A stretch of DNA of 64,000 nucleotides. It comes from Hypholoma sublateritium FD-334 SS-4. Taxonomy: Eukaryota > Basidiomycota > Agaricomycetes > Agaricales > Strophariaceae. The stretch spans positions 1 to 64,000 of the forward strand of contig KN817567.1 in NCBI GenBank assembly GCA_000827495.1, read 5' to 3'. This document shows, piece by piece, positions 44,520 through 55,927 of this stretch. Position 1 is the first letter of the stretch, and each line of letters opens with the position of its first letter. Made by a program: the position numbers and the translations under genes. Under the pieces are notes generated by a model. The model was not told the origin of the DNA. It did no database searches and was given only the letters and a program-made list of their open reading frames with translations.

Positions 44520-46735
44520 CTTGCCAGCATCTGAACTTTATGCTAAATTGCTTCTTCACTGAAGGGCATCAGCTGAGCAAGAAATAGAGTGAAGCGAACC
44601 TTCTACTCAACGCCGTATGTAGGCAAAGTCCCATGCCTGAAGTCTTCAAGTTTCTGCATCAGATTTTGGTAAAAACAATCTGGTAAGCGACGTTGCAAGG
44701 TGGTCCGGTGATGATATTCACAAAGATACGTTCAGTCGACTGAAATGATACGATGACGTGGATGACAAGGGTGTTCGGAAGCATCAGTGCCAAAATCAGA
44801 GATTTTTGCATGCCGTATTAATACAATCGGGATCAGTGGGTCAGTTCAGAGCATTGAGTGAGATGTCGGAAAAGCTTCAAAACCGATCTCATGGCAAAAA
44901 CAAAGCAATTAGATAGGAAACACGGACGATTTGTGTACGACATACTGAATCGCGACTCCTGTCTACGTCACTCATTTTCGTCTGTTATTCGTTCTGAGCT
45001 GAGACCTCATTTGTGAACGGATCCCCATTTTCGCGAGAAGTTGTCCACATTCAGTCCGTATTGAAGTGTATAGATATGTTTGAAGCAGCATGAGATACAA
45101 GAGTTTGACAGCAAGGACGGGATCCAAGGAAGTGGTTCAGGACAAAGCAAAGACAAAGAGATGAAATCACGACTCATCGGCCGGACGGAGTTTCAATAGA
45201 TAGACGAAGTTTGTTCTAATCACTGCCATCTGCGCGATTTTCACTGAGTACCAACTGAGTACTAAGATTTTCTGAAAATGCTCCACTATGAAGGTTTGAT
45301 GTTGCTTCATTGTGATCTCTATTTCTGGAGCTGTGAAATTTGAGGTAGGAACCCGCTGGGGGTTATGTGTGTAGCTTGATGCAAGTTCTTTTTGGTCAGT
45401 CACTGCATACTGTGTCAATGAGAGGCACTTGATATCATTGAACAGTATACCTAGGGTGATGTGGTCTTTCGTAAGACCACCAAAATATCAGTCGTGCCAA
45501 TGGCACCAGAAACCTCAATTATTAACGGAGACTTAAGATGAACTGCGCATCGGGCGCGCACCACAGAGCACTTTGGAGAGCACTTTGGCAAGCTCTGCCG
45601 CTAGAATGCGACGCCTCTCTGATGTTGTCGTGAGGTGTCGCGTGTATGTAGCTTGCCCACGAGTTCAATCTCGGGATTGCTTTCTGATTCATTGACGCAT
45701 ACTGTTATCAGGCCTTGACGGTGATCCCCGTTGTAAAAGACATAATAAAATCACATCTTGTGGTACATTGTGACTTGTGGTCAAACCATGCAAAGATATC
45801 TTTATCTGAGCCGTAAATCTTGTAATGACGAAGGCCAGTGAAATATTGGGTTCTTTTCTGATCAATATCAAGTATTGATGAATACATGATGTCGATGAGT
45901 AGGCTGTGTCTTTCTATCCGCTTCGAAATTCAGAGCGCCCAGCATGCGATTCAACAGCATATGTATATATCAGCGAATGCGCAGCACACACGAAACGAAG
46001 ATCCTGATGCTCTTCCAAGGGGTTGGCTCGGAACGCTTAAAAGATGATAGGTAAACCAGTGATAAATTACCGAAAGATTATGCTCGATGTAAGGCGAGGG
46101 CATGCTGCATGGTTAACGGGTGAGCGCAGATCTACTTTATTTTGAGGTTGACATACTTTTGGATGTGACCACTTTCGGTTCAGTACTTGGTACCTTCGTC
46201 ATCTTTTGAGGTAGGACAATCGCGTGAGGGACGTGGTAGTGAAGGGCGACATTAAGTACCTTGAATATAGCGAACAAGGAATGTAATCTGTGCTGCATGT
46301 TATTGGCACAGCAGACATAGAGTCACACAAATCCAATATCTGGCATTCGATGCGGTGTTGTTAGATACCGCAAAGGTTAACAGGTGCTACGAGGTGGTCT
46401 ATAGCGCTTTAGATCAAAGCTGGGCGCTTAAATTTATTCAGGCACATTCAGGGTCACACGGAGCCGCTGTGATATCATCGCAATTATCTGCTGTGTCGAA
46501 AGCAAGTAAAATTCAAGATTCCGGAGAAGTGCACTATTAATTCTATGTAGCGTAATTGTGGAGTAAATATTAAAGCAAACAGATATCAAAAGAAAGAAAT
46601 AAGGGAACAATGATTAAACCAGTCAGTATTAGTGTACGAAATTGACCAAAAGGTCAATCGACAAGTCAAGATATTCAGAGTGAATGATGGGAGGAAAGTT
46701 TAGCGCTCCCAGAAGCAATTTTGGTCCTCGTGCGA
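44520..46735. other. Gene-poor intergenic region
   Basis: 2.2 kb of A/T-rich DNA with only short open frames. None shows a motif or a likely splice partner. A T-loop-like GAGTTCAATCTC near 45660 is not part of a foldable tRNA. I see no repeats shared with the rest of the window. Confidence 0.45.
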
Positions 46736-47338
46736 TTAGGCGATTATAGTGGTAGGGCGGAGAGACCTGCTGCGTTGACTTACACTTTCCGGGGTGAAGT
46801 GGCAACGAGTCTTTACTTGATCATAGCGAACCTCGATCGAGGCTGGATCTTCACCCTTGATTTCCTTCTCGCACCATTCCTGTATCACTCTCTCCTGATC
46901 AAAGTGGTCGGCGCGAATACAGTCTACTGCATCGAGAGATGCGCAAGGGATGCTCATGCAGCTCGAGAGGACATTGAAGGATTTTCGGGGTAGGATCACT
47001 CGTATTGTGGTATGGCTACTGTCTCCATCTCCGCTGTAATTTTCCGAGGCAAAATTTTGGGCCGGAGAGATGCGGCAAGCGCCATATAGTGCATCCCGGA
47101 GAGATTTGGAATGGTTTTTTGTGAGGATGGGAAACAGGGCTTGCAAGTAATTGGAGGTTTTCTGTCCGAGAAGAGGCTCGCTGACGGAAGGGCTTTCGGT
47201 TTTGAAAGACACGCTCTTCGAGTCTTCTGAGTGTAATGTGGAACTCGAGGGCTGAATAGTGTTAATTCTGCGGGATTCTGGTCGTTTTGAGAGGTCATAG
47301 CGCTGTGCGTCCAAAGGCGAGGAAGAAGACGAGCTCAT
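46736..47338 (-). CDS. Unknown protein, 200 residues
   Basis: Single-exon frame from ATG at 47338 (MSSSSSSPLDAQRYDLSKRP) to a stop at 46736. A TATAAAA box on the minus strand (47449-47455) lies about 111 bp upstream, which supports this start over an in-frame ATG 64 codons earlier. The first 70 residues are Ser-rich and probably disordered. The centre (LQALFPILTKNHSKSLRDAL) and the C-terminal region (DQERVIQEWCEKEIKGED) may form helices. No family is recognised. The composition is ordinary for a small fungal protein. Confidence 0.5.
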   Translation of the reverse strand: MSSSSSSPLDAQRYDLSKRPESRRINTIQPSSSTLHSEDSKSVSFKTESPSVSEPLLGQKTSNYLQALFPILTKNHSKSLRDALYGACRISPAQNFASENYSGDGDSSHTTIRVILPRKSFNVLSSCMSIPCASLDAVDCIRADHFDQERVIQEWCEKEIKGEDPASIEVRYDQVKTRCHFTPESVSQRSRSLRPTTIIA

Positions 47339-47790
47339 TATTGTCGTGTAGAAAATAGATAGAAGGAGACCAGTAATATAGTTGTGTATGAAAAGAGGGA
47401 GGCTTTGAAACGCTGGATAAATGAGCCAGCTGTTGCAAGGGTCTGGCATTTTATACCTGGAATGCAGAATGTGGCATGGAAAGCATGATGGCCGTGCCCG
47501 CGGCCATACTACATTGTCTATCAGCCGCAAAAGCGTAGTTGGTCGTGGCCGAATGAGCCACTATGTTTTTGGGCCATGACGGTGGCTAATACTGGGCAAC
47601 TAGGCGCTTTATGGCCGGGAAAGCGTGTTTGTTTTGCAAGAAGCACATGTGGCACTGCTGCATAAACGCGTTGATGGCCACAACCACCGCGCGGCCTCGA
47701 GGCCTTTGCAAGTGGCATCTTCTGTCAACCTCTATAAAAGAAAGTGGGATAACTTACCAATGGTTAGTTTTTGACTTCAACACCGCGGCG
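47339..47790. promoter_or_regulatory. Shared upstream region of two divergent small genes
   Basis: 452 bp between the starts of the minus-strand 200-residue protein gene and the plus-strand 94-residue protein gene. Contains TATAAAA for the left gene (47449-47455, minus). CTCTATAAAAGAAAG near 47731-47745 is a TATA box for the right gene, about 55 bp before its ATG. The two may be co-regulated; this is inferred from layout only. Confidence 0.5.
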
Positions 47791-48198
47791 ATGTATTCTC
47801 GTGTAACAAACAAATCTACCGTGTGGGGCAAGGGGGAGGATGTAGTTGTGAGCGCTCTCATTATCAAACGTGTAAGCACATCCACCCCTTTGACTATTCG
47901 TTTGTTAGGCGAGCTCAGGTTGATTCTATTTCGTAGGCTCTATCGTCCCCTAACATGCTGGTATTCCCTGAGAAGAACTCGACTCCGTTTCCGAAGGAGC
48001 TACAGGAGCGGGCGGCCACAGTGAAGCAAATGGCCGTCCCCGAGCCGAACGACAGTCAGGTGTGCTTTGTTCTGAAGCGAGAAAGGATGGTAGTTTCAGA
48101 AGCTCGCTATGTGTATCTGGAGGGAACGAAGGTAAGTCCTCGACACCGAGATCCCAGAAACTATTGTTGGCGCTAACCTCGTTATATAGAAATCATGA
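47791..48198 (+). CDS. Small unknown protein, 94 residues
   Basis: Three exons (47791-47871, 47937-48131, 48190-48198) keep frame and give 94 residues, starting MYSRVTNKSTVWGKGEDVVV. The last exon encodes only KS and the stop. A TATAAAAG box lies about 55 bp upstream. The protein is basic-acidic mixed, with a probable helix FPKELQERAATVKQM, and no signal peptide or membrane segment. No family is recognised. All introns are short GT-AG with good donors (GTAAGC, GTAAGT). Confidence 0.5.
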
Positions 48199-49030
48199 AC
48201 AGCGTACCAACCACCACTTCCTCTTGCGCTCAAGAAGGCCATGAGGTTCTTTGTATCATTATTTTGGCGACGTTAATTTTTTTGTGTAGTAATCATTGCA
48301 TTTTAGTCGTTCGTTGATTTGCTAGTAGAAGTCGAGAAGCTCCAGAGATCTGTCGCGGCGTAGGGCTTCTTAACAGTGTCGGAATAGTGAGTACTGTTCA
48401 CTTGTACTATTATTTACTTTCCGAGAAATTGATTTGACGAGCGTCTATCACTTCTCGCACATCTGCAGTGCATTCTGTACCAGATCTTCAAGCAGTATGC
48501 GAGTACCACTGGTAGCAAATTGGTAGCGCATAGTAATTAAATCAGAGCAGCGTAAACAATTTTTATAACTCTTTCCTCCATATGCTCCGTTTCCATTAAT
48601 CTCGTATTAATCTGGACCGGCACACGCTATTTTCAGAAAGCATTAACATAGTCTAGTGACCAAACTTGTTTCAAAACAAAGATCTGCGAGCGTAGAGTGG
48701 AACTGCGTAATTCTACTCTCAGGATTTACATAATTTTGATCGGATTTTTGGCTTGCTTTCTCTCGTTTTGCTTGTTATCTGGTTATGGAGGAAAATGAGG
48801 ATGTATGGATTTACTTGAGTTTAGTGAGCACTCTAAGTATATGTTTCGGTGAACAGTCCAAACAATACTTACACATCTATGTACGACGTTTTTTGGGAGG
48901 TTCGGCTCGTCGGGCGCGCGCAAACCACATACGAAAGCGTGAGAATTTGATGCTTCCCATTTTAGTGATTCCGGTGCCCTCGGTGACGAGGGCGCTCGTG
49001 CGGGTGCGTTCCAACCATATTCATGATTCT
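48199..49030. other. Intergenic DNA upstream of the LYR-motif gene
   Basis: About 830 bases, A/T-rich up to 48780. The plus-strand frame starting at 48785 runs into the LYR-motif gene but its first 82 codons are of poor quality, so I treat them as untranslated. I see nothing else. Confidence 0.45.
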
Positions 49031-49669
49031 ATGTCTGATCCAAACCGTCTGCCTGCCAACTTCAAGAGCCTGTATCGGCTCTTCCTGCGCACAGCGTCCG
49101 CATCAGTACTGCATCATCCACGCGCCAGCAGAAATCTCAGGCGGCGTTGGCGACCCACGTTCGATGATGCGGCGCGTGTGACACGAGAAGTGCAACGGGA
49201 AAACGGATACGAATCCGGGTCTGGAACCAGGAAAGGTGCAGTGGAGTGGCTGAAGCTGTGGCACGAGCGCAGTAAGTGCATATACAATCTCTCACAACGG
49301 CCCCGGTGAAGCTGACTGACGCGGCAAGTGGACAATACGCTTGAGTTCCTCTATACATCATCACATTCTCGGGGAATACCAAACCTAGTAACACGGGCGC
49401 TGTCGTTCGCCATTGAAGAGGAACGCCGGCGGGCTTTCGCCAAGCTATACGCCAGGACGACATGGAAGCCTTCCGATCCCCAGGCTGCAAGCCAGCATCT
49501 CAGAAAACCGAAGAATGTCGAAAAGCGAAAGGAGCAAGAAGTGATGGAATACAATTCATTGGGCGCATTGGACGAGCTTCTCCAGATGGCCGAAGCAACC
49601 AGCAACCTCACTTTGGGGACCAATACAGTGCCGCTCGGGCGTTATGTTTATAGACGGCCGCGAAAATAA
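49031..49669 (+). CDS. LYR-motif protein, probably mitochondrial
   Basis: Two exons (49031-49271 and 49329-49669) give 193 residues. The N-terminus reads MSDPNRLPANFKSLYRLFLR, with the LYR tripeptide at 14-16 and following basic residues (RNLRRRWRP) as in Complex1_LYR-like proteins. These bind the mitochondrial acyl carrier protein and help assemble respiratory complexes, Fe-S clusters or ribosomes. The client of this one cannot be told. The split codon ATG across the intron gives MDNTLEFLYTSS, then a basic helical region (ARALSFAIEEERRRAFAKL-like). The C-terminus ends RRPRK. The start was chosen because the LYR motif normally lies near the N-terminus. Confidence 0.65.
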
Positions 49670-50460
49670 ACGCTTGCTGTGCAGTGGCATCCTTCGACAG
49701 ATCACCTCCATACCAATACCCCTCACTCCAACGTCACAACCATCGGCATGCTAAATAAGCATGAGATCTGAGTCTCAAGATGCTGGTGTTGCTGGCCGCT
49801 TTGATGCCTCAATGTTGTTGCCTCTATGCTGGAATGGGCCTGTGGCTCAATTAATTATCCACACAAGTGAGGCTTTTCATTCGAGCATCAACGTCGACAA
49901 GTGTCAAAGTTTGTTCCAGCTGATATTCTCTGTCGCCCTTCTGTTAACGGGGCTACCTGTACGACCTCATATGCAAGACTGAACGCGATGATAGTCTCCC
50001 TTCAAACGGATCACCACTCACTATGTCCTCAGCATATCCAACTCCGCAATCCGGGGCTGCCCAATACATAGCTCCTCGAACATGTTACCTTTTTCATCTA
50101 CTGCTAACCGCGGTTAGTTCCTTCCCGAACAGGACCGAATCGTTTTCTCTCTATGGGAAACGCAAGGGCAACCGCCTGAAACTGGGCGGAGCTGTTCATC
50201 ATATTCCGATGATGGAATCTGGTCTCCACGATCTCAACAATTGAATGTTAAATTCGATACTCGGGCGGGAAGGTACACCAGACACGGCGGAAGGGCTAGT
50301 CTTGGGCTAGTTTTGATACATATAAAGATTAGCTCCACCGCGTTTGTTTACTCGCCCACTTCGCTTCTGTTTTACGTTCAACTTCAGGTGCCACCTGAAG
50401 CTTTTCTTTATTGCTCTTATCTTCGCCGGTCTTGTCGACACATTTCCCGTTCATCCAAGA
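49670..50460. other. Intergenic region
   Basis: About 790 bases between two plus-strand genes. There are no supported coding frames; the short ORFs lack motifs. The stretch 50310-50460 is the likely promoter and leader of the next gene. Confidence 0.45.
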
Positions 50461-51362
50461 ATGTCTGCCTCTTCATCGGCCGCATCCTTGCCTTCTTCCT
50501 CAGTTGCAGGACAACAGTCGCCTGCCTTGAAGGCAATGGACGACTACCAGGAGATTTTCGTGCCTTCGGCATCTACCTATGCGTGGGTCATGCAGAACCT
50601 TGACCAAGTACCTAGCCCGTTCCGTCTTGAAACGTTCGCTGCTTATGAGGCATATCTCTAGGTGCAACACAGCGATAAACAATACGACTCAGCAAGCAGC
50701 CCACCGGAAACACCGAGTCTCTACTGGGATTCCCAGCCGAGCACAGCAGAGCTTCCGGAGGCGGGCATGCAGTCGGTCTTCGAAGATTGGGAGGACGATG
50801 CTGCAAGCGCCGCGACCTACATCTCGGAAGTCATCATCGAAGACGACGGCGCGCAGACGGTGGTCATCCCACCTGAGAGTGCGTTTTACTCTCCCCCGTC
50901 CGCGATAAAGCCCTTCGGTTATTCCTTCGCCGACGAACCAGAGGAGGCCGCGGATATCGAAGTACAAGTGCCGAGTGTCACACTCACCCCCCCAAACACA
51001 AGCACCGTCAAGGGACCCGCTCACGATCGAGACTCACATATTCTCAACGTGAAGGGCCTAGTTCTGCAAATTAACACGGCGTTCTACCCATCTGCAGAGA
51101 CACCACTAACATCCATGTTTTCAACACTCGCACCCCGGGTATCTGATGATGCTTCATGGGCCCCGAAATGCATGCCGGGGCCTGATGTGCCATTGGACTG
51201 CATCTGTGCCGGTGACATCAGTCCGTCGGCCGAGGCCTGGGAGGAGGGGGTATGTCGTTTCACATATGTCCAGTTTACGATTGTGACTGATTCCCTCTCT
51301 ATCAAATGCAGTTCTGGTCCCCCATAGTCGTAGCTCCGTTCCTCAGCGCTCCTTGCTTTTGA
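50461..51362 (+). CDS. Unknown acidic protein, 261 residues, with a frame-preserving intron
   Basis: Exons 50461-50607, 50662-51249 and 51312-51362 give 261 residues, starting MSASSSAASLPSSSVAGQQS. The first intron (50608-50661, GTACCT to CTCTAG) is 54 nt, a multiple of three, and is open except for its final TAG. If it is retained, translation stops right at the intron end after 67 residues. The body is acidic and probably disordered (VFEDWEDDAASAATYISEV), with a shorter ordered patch near HILNVKGLVLQINTAFYPS. The C-terminus ends VVAPFLSAPCF. I do not recognise the family. Confidence 0.55.
50608..50661 (+). other. 54-nt intron ending in an in-frame stop
   Basis: Begins GTACCTAGC and ends ATCTCTAG. 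The length keeps frame, and the intron's last three bases are the TAG that would end the unspliced product. Without splicing the next gene segment is cut off. The signal strength at the donor is modest (GTACCT), so partial retention is possible. Confidence 0.5.
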
Positions 51363-52086
51363 CCACCCGACGTCTCCCGACGCCCACCTATGATTCTGGC
51401 TTAATTTAACGTATTGTTAGCCTGATGCCTTTGGTCCACGCTTTGGTTTCTTCCAACTTCCATTTAATTCCAGCGTACCCACCCTCTTTAAAATTAGTCC
51501 TCACTATGCGGAAACCCTCTCCCATTCGCCTTTGATGTAGCTTATCGTATATCCAACGCTACTCTCCCTCCTTTGCTTTTCTATGCCTCACATTTACACG
51601 TTTGTAGATAAGGCTGTGCTGTACACTACTCCGAGTCTTCAGATGATCTTATCCCCACCTCACACCGGACTTTCGCCCATTGTTCTCAATGCGGCCGTTT
51701 ATCTTAGCTGCATTATAATTGGTCTGTCGTATAAGGCGATGTCAATTCGGATCCTTGGTAAGTACGAGTGACCGGTGACTTGATACGATAAGGTGTATTT
51801 CTTCGAACGGTTCCCCGTGTTCAATTTACGATGCTTCGGATTCTGCCGATACGCACACCCTCGGCATGGAATTTTGACGGTACGGCCTCGAGGCCGGAAA
51901 TACTACTCATGGTTGATTTTAGCCGTTTTGCTGCTACGCCCCACCATCAGCGCAGGCTGCATGCCTCGCATCTGCTAATCAACGGCCAACAGGCGCACTG
52001 CGCTGTCCTTGGGTGCGTGGGTCGACGCATTTGCTTCAGACGTGGCACTGAGATCACTTCATAGGGATTCATCATAAACCAGCCCA
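51363..52086. other. Intergenic region
   Basis: About 720 bases. Short open frames (51583-51771, 51793-51978, 51831-52064) overlap in different registers and show no motif. It contains the promoter of the large coiled-coil gene. No RNA gene is seen. Confidence 0.45.
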
Positions 52087-55000
52087 ATGTCGACACCGTC
52101 ACCCGTTTCCGATGAGTCGACGACTACCGAAGGGTGCGCATCCTGCGGGATCGGCGCTTTGATCATTGTGCTCATTTAACGCAGGACTGTGCTGCGTGAT
52201 TTCGTCGACCAGGCCATCGCCCAGAAGCGGGTCGCCACCATGTCCCCACGTTCTGCGCTGCTTTCCCAGTCGTCCCTCCAGGCGCCCACCGCAGACGAGC
52301 GCTCATCTCAGGCCACGAATGAAGGCGGGGACGCTGGTCGTCAGGTCAGGAAGCGCTCGGCTGGCAGTCGACGCATGCGCGGCATGGAGGTTGCGAGGAC
52401 GAGCACCCTTGCGCAGCTCATGGACGTAGACCTCTCCCGCAAAGACCCGAAGGACGAGGTGATGCGCCTGCGTGAGATCCTCAAGACTGTCGAGCGGCAT
52501 TCGGTGCTTGAGGCGCGGCGCGCGAAAGAGCTCGAGCGCGCGAACCAGGAAGCGGAGCGGCGCATGCAGGTGTTCGCGGAGAATCAGCTCCACGAGAAGC
52601 AGGAGGCGCTGAAGGCCCAGCAAGAGGTGCGCCTCGTCCAGCTGCAGCTGCAAAATGCGCAGGAGGAGATCGACCGGAAACAGCGGGAGATGCGGCGGGT
52701 TGAGCGACAAAGGGACGACGCCGAGGCTGAGGCTGCGCGGGCGCGGGAAAAGGCCAGGAAGCTCCATGAACAAACGGTTGCTGCTGCTGCGCGGGAAGAG
52801 GGCCGACGGCTAGGCTTCCAGGCTGGGTTTGACTATGCCAGCCAGGAGCGTCGAATCTTAGCCGCGAAGAGACCCGCAAATCCGCCTGCCAAGCGGCGCA
52901 CGACTCCCCGTAGGGTGGATACTGTGGAGTCGCAGACCGTGGAGTCGCACAAAACAGCCGGTAGCAGCAAAGGCAAGCAGCGAGCTGTCGAGCAACCACC
53001 AGCCTCTGTCACCACTTCAGCTTTTCGGCCCTCGCGCTCTGAATTCCAGTCACAGCAATATTCACAGTATGAACACCCAGTGTCGCAGCATTCGCTCTCT
53101 GAACGGCAACCGCCACCCGCTCCCGTCGCCCAATTCTATGGACCACCTCCACCTGAAGCAGATGACAACCTACCAGGTCCTGAAGACGATATGTCCCCTT
53201 CACAACTGGGGCTCAGGTCCTTACCGGTATATGACACGTACTCGCGCCCGCCCTCCAGGAGATCTGGCCCCTCCCATTCAACCCCCCACCGCCGCTTTGC
53301 CCCATCGCCTGAAATTGAGCCAGACAGAGAGGAGCCTCCTCCGCCTCCGAATCAATATCCTCCACCACCCGATCAATATCTGGTGGCGGCGCAGGAACCG
53401 CCCCAGGTTAAAACGCCAGCCATCGAAATCTACGAAATTGACTTGCCCACGGCGGACCAGCTGAACAGAGAATACAGCTTTTCCCAGGAAAATTCCAGTG
53501 AAGCGATACCCAACATGCCGCGAGAGCAGTGGGTGCCCGCGGCGACGTTCCATGAGCGCAGAGGCACGCGCGCACCCCCCGCATTGAAGCTGCCGCCATC
53601 ACAGCCACAGCCCTGGCGGCCAGCCCCCAAGCCGCAGCAGCAACCCACTAAAGCTGTCAAGTTCCCCAATATACTATCGCGGCCATCGCTACTCAAAACG
53701 AAGGAACAGGCGTCGTCGTGGTACCGTTCCCTCAGCTGGCGGAAGAAGAGTAAACCAGTGATTGACCCTATACCGGAGGAGGGGACGACACCCATCAGCG
53801 CTGGGCCTTTCACCGGCTCCACATACAATGAATCACAACCGCCCAGTGCGACGGAACCGCCGGACACCACTGAATCGCAGGGGATGTACGGTGGCCCTCA
53901 CCTGCCGCAGGGGTCGTGGTATCAAGCTAAGCAGCCGCTCATCCCGCCCAATGGGCCCGCGTCGATGCGCAGCGGGTACTCGAGGGTGCGCGCCATCTCA
54001 GACGCTGCGTCGGTATCCACCCGTGTGTCCCAATTCGACCTTCTCGCGACGCCGCACCCGAACGCGCCACCTGCGATGAGCGTGCGCAGTGGCAAGGAAG
54101 GGGCGCGCAAGCTTAAGGAAAAGGAGAGCTACCTCAGCGCGATCACCGAGGACCCAGCGAGCCGCAACAACACGCCTTCCCGTGTGCCCCGCCCGTCGGA
54201 GGAGAACATGCGCTCCATGGCCTCGGTTCTTTCCCAGCCTAACTTTGGAAACCGCCCTGTGCAACAGCAGGCGTCGTACGGGACGCTCGACGGCGCAGTG
54301 AGTAAACGGACACGGGCTGCCATCGCGCGGGAACGTAGTACTGATTTGATTGTGGCTCAGGCCCAGAATAACCGGCGGCAGCGACGTATGCCCCCTGCCA
54401 TCGCAGTCCCCGATCCTGGCCAGGAGCTCGAGCCGTTTGGTGTTGCCTACAACCGGGGCGCGGTCGCGAACGGATATCAACCGTATATGGGGGCAGACTT
54501 GAATCGTCGGCCTTCACGTATCTCTGAGCGCACAACTCCTGACACGTCCATTGGCATCGATATCGTCCCGCCTGTGAGTTTCACACCATGCCACACTATA
54601 AACAGCCGCTGATATCTGAAATGACAGTCGGGTTTTGCGCCTGACGCCGTTCAGTCACCGCCTCACACAGGGCGCAACCACCTGAGCCCGTACCACACTT
54701 ACTCCGCCGCCGCGCCCCTATTCCAACAGTCCATCGAGTCTCTCCGCGTACAGGCCTCGCGCCTCAACCCGCCCGGTGCCGACCGCCCGTTATCCGCCGC
54801 AGCGTCCCGCAGAAAGTCAAAACAAAGCTTCACCGGCTACCCAGAGCCGCCACATGACTATCACCAGAGAAGCCCAGCACCGCGCCCACCGTCCGCAGCT
54901 TCCCGGCCCGCCTCGTCTATACATTCCCGCGTGCGCAAGCAGCCTAATGGCGGCTACAGCGACGTAGACTACGCGCGCCCACCGACGCGCAGCTCAGTGC

Positions 55001-55428
55001 ACCCGGAGAGTGTACGCTCCACCGCGCGCCGGAGCGATGCAGACTACGCGCGGCCGCCGACGCGCGCCTCGGTGGCCCCCGTGCGCCCCGACAGCGTGCG
55101 CTCGGCCGCGCGCAATGTGCCGCCGTATGCGAGCCAGACGAGCCTGAGCAACCTCACGAGCGGTGGCGTACTTGGGCAGCCACGCAACGCGAGCGCGTCA
55201 CGGCTCGTGCTCGCGTCGCCCGTGCACCGCGTCGCGTCGAACACGTCGATGCGCTCGCAAAGCTCGTACGCGCGCTTCGACCCCACCGATTACAACGACC
55301 CTGCGTACTATGAAAACCCGCCACCGCCACCGCCACCGCCTCCTGTGGATGAGCATGCGGAAGGATACTTTGACCACGTCCCGCCATCGCGCACGCAATC
55401 TGTGAATTCGGGGCTTTCGTACGTGTAG
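52087..55428 (+). CDS. Large coiled-coil and disordered protein, 1078 residues
   Basis: Exons 52087-52133, 52185-54573 and 54628-55428 give 1078 residues. After a short Ser/Thr-rich start (MSTPSPVSDESTTTEG), residues about 110-220 form a strong charged coiled coil (RLREILKTVERHSVLEARRA, then heptads to EKARKLHEQTVAAAAREEGR). A long Pro/Gln/Ser-rich, probably disordered region follows. An imperfect internal duplication near the C-terminus repeats DYARPPTRSSVHPESVRS as DYARPPTRASVAPVRPDSVR. A run of nine prolines precedes the end (NSGLSYV). No enzymatic domain is seen. It may be a scaffold or cytoskeleton-linked protein, but that is a guess from architecture. The start ATG is favoured because exon 1 splices in frame. 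Confidence 0.7.
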
Positions 55429-55927
55429 GATCCAAATCAGTGATCGTCTGTCTGTCTGAATATATGTTGGATTTCTTGGTGAACATTCTATATGCATCCC
55501 CGTTTCTCACTTATAACATATTGCACATTTTCATCTGTACGCCTGTTTTGATGTATTGCCCAAGGAATTCTCTATAGGATAGCATCTGTTGTACCCAGTA
55601 GTTACAAAATTTACGAATATAATATGTTTGATATGGAACAGCTTTCGACACGCCTTGTGGGACTTACATAATACAGGTCAGGCACTCGAAGATGAGTAAG
55701 GTGGACTAGACTAATTGTACATGATATACTATGTTAAGTAGCGCGCTGCATGGTGGTAAGGTAGACAGGTATCAGTAAGTGACAGAATGACATGGAAACA
55801 TTACAATCACTAGAAGTTAAGATAAAAATAACAGCGTTCGAGACGTGCAGATGCAACTTGGCGAACGAGAATGGATAGATTATGGATAGAAAGCACGGCT
55901 CATGTCCTGCATGACAAATGGACTAGA
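55429..55927. other. Intergenic region between convergent genes
   Basis: 499 bases between the stop of the coiled-coil gene and the stop of the metacaspase gene. It should hold both 3' untranslated regions. The A/T content is raised. No coding frame or repeat is seen. Confidence 0.5.

Noticed and set aside
45640..45690. Possible tRNA with T-loop GAGTTCAATCTC
   Set aside because: No matching acceptor, D or anticodon stem could be found within a normal tRNA length.
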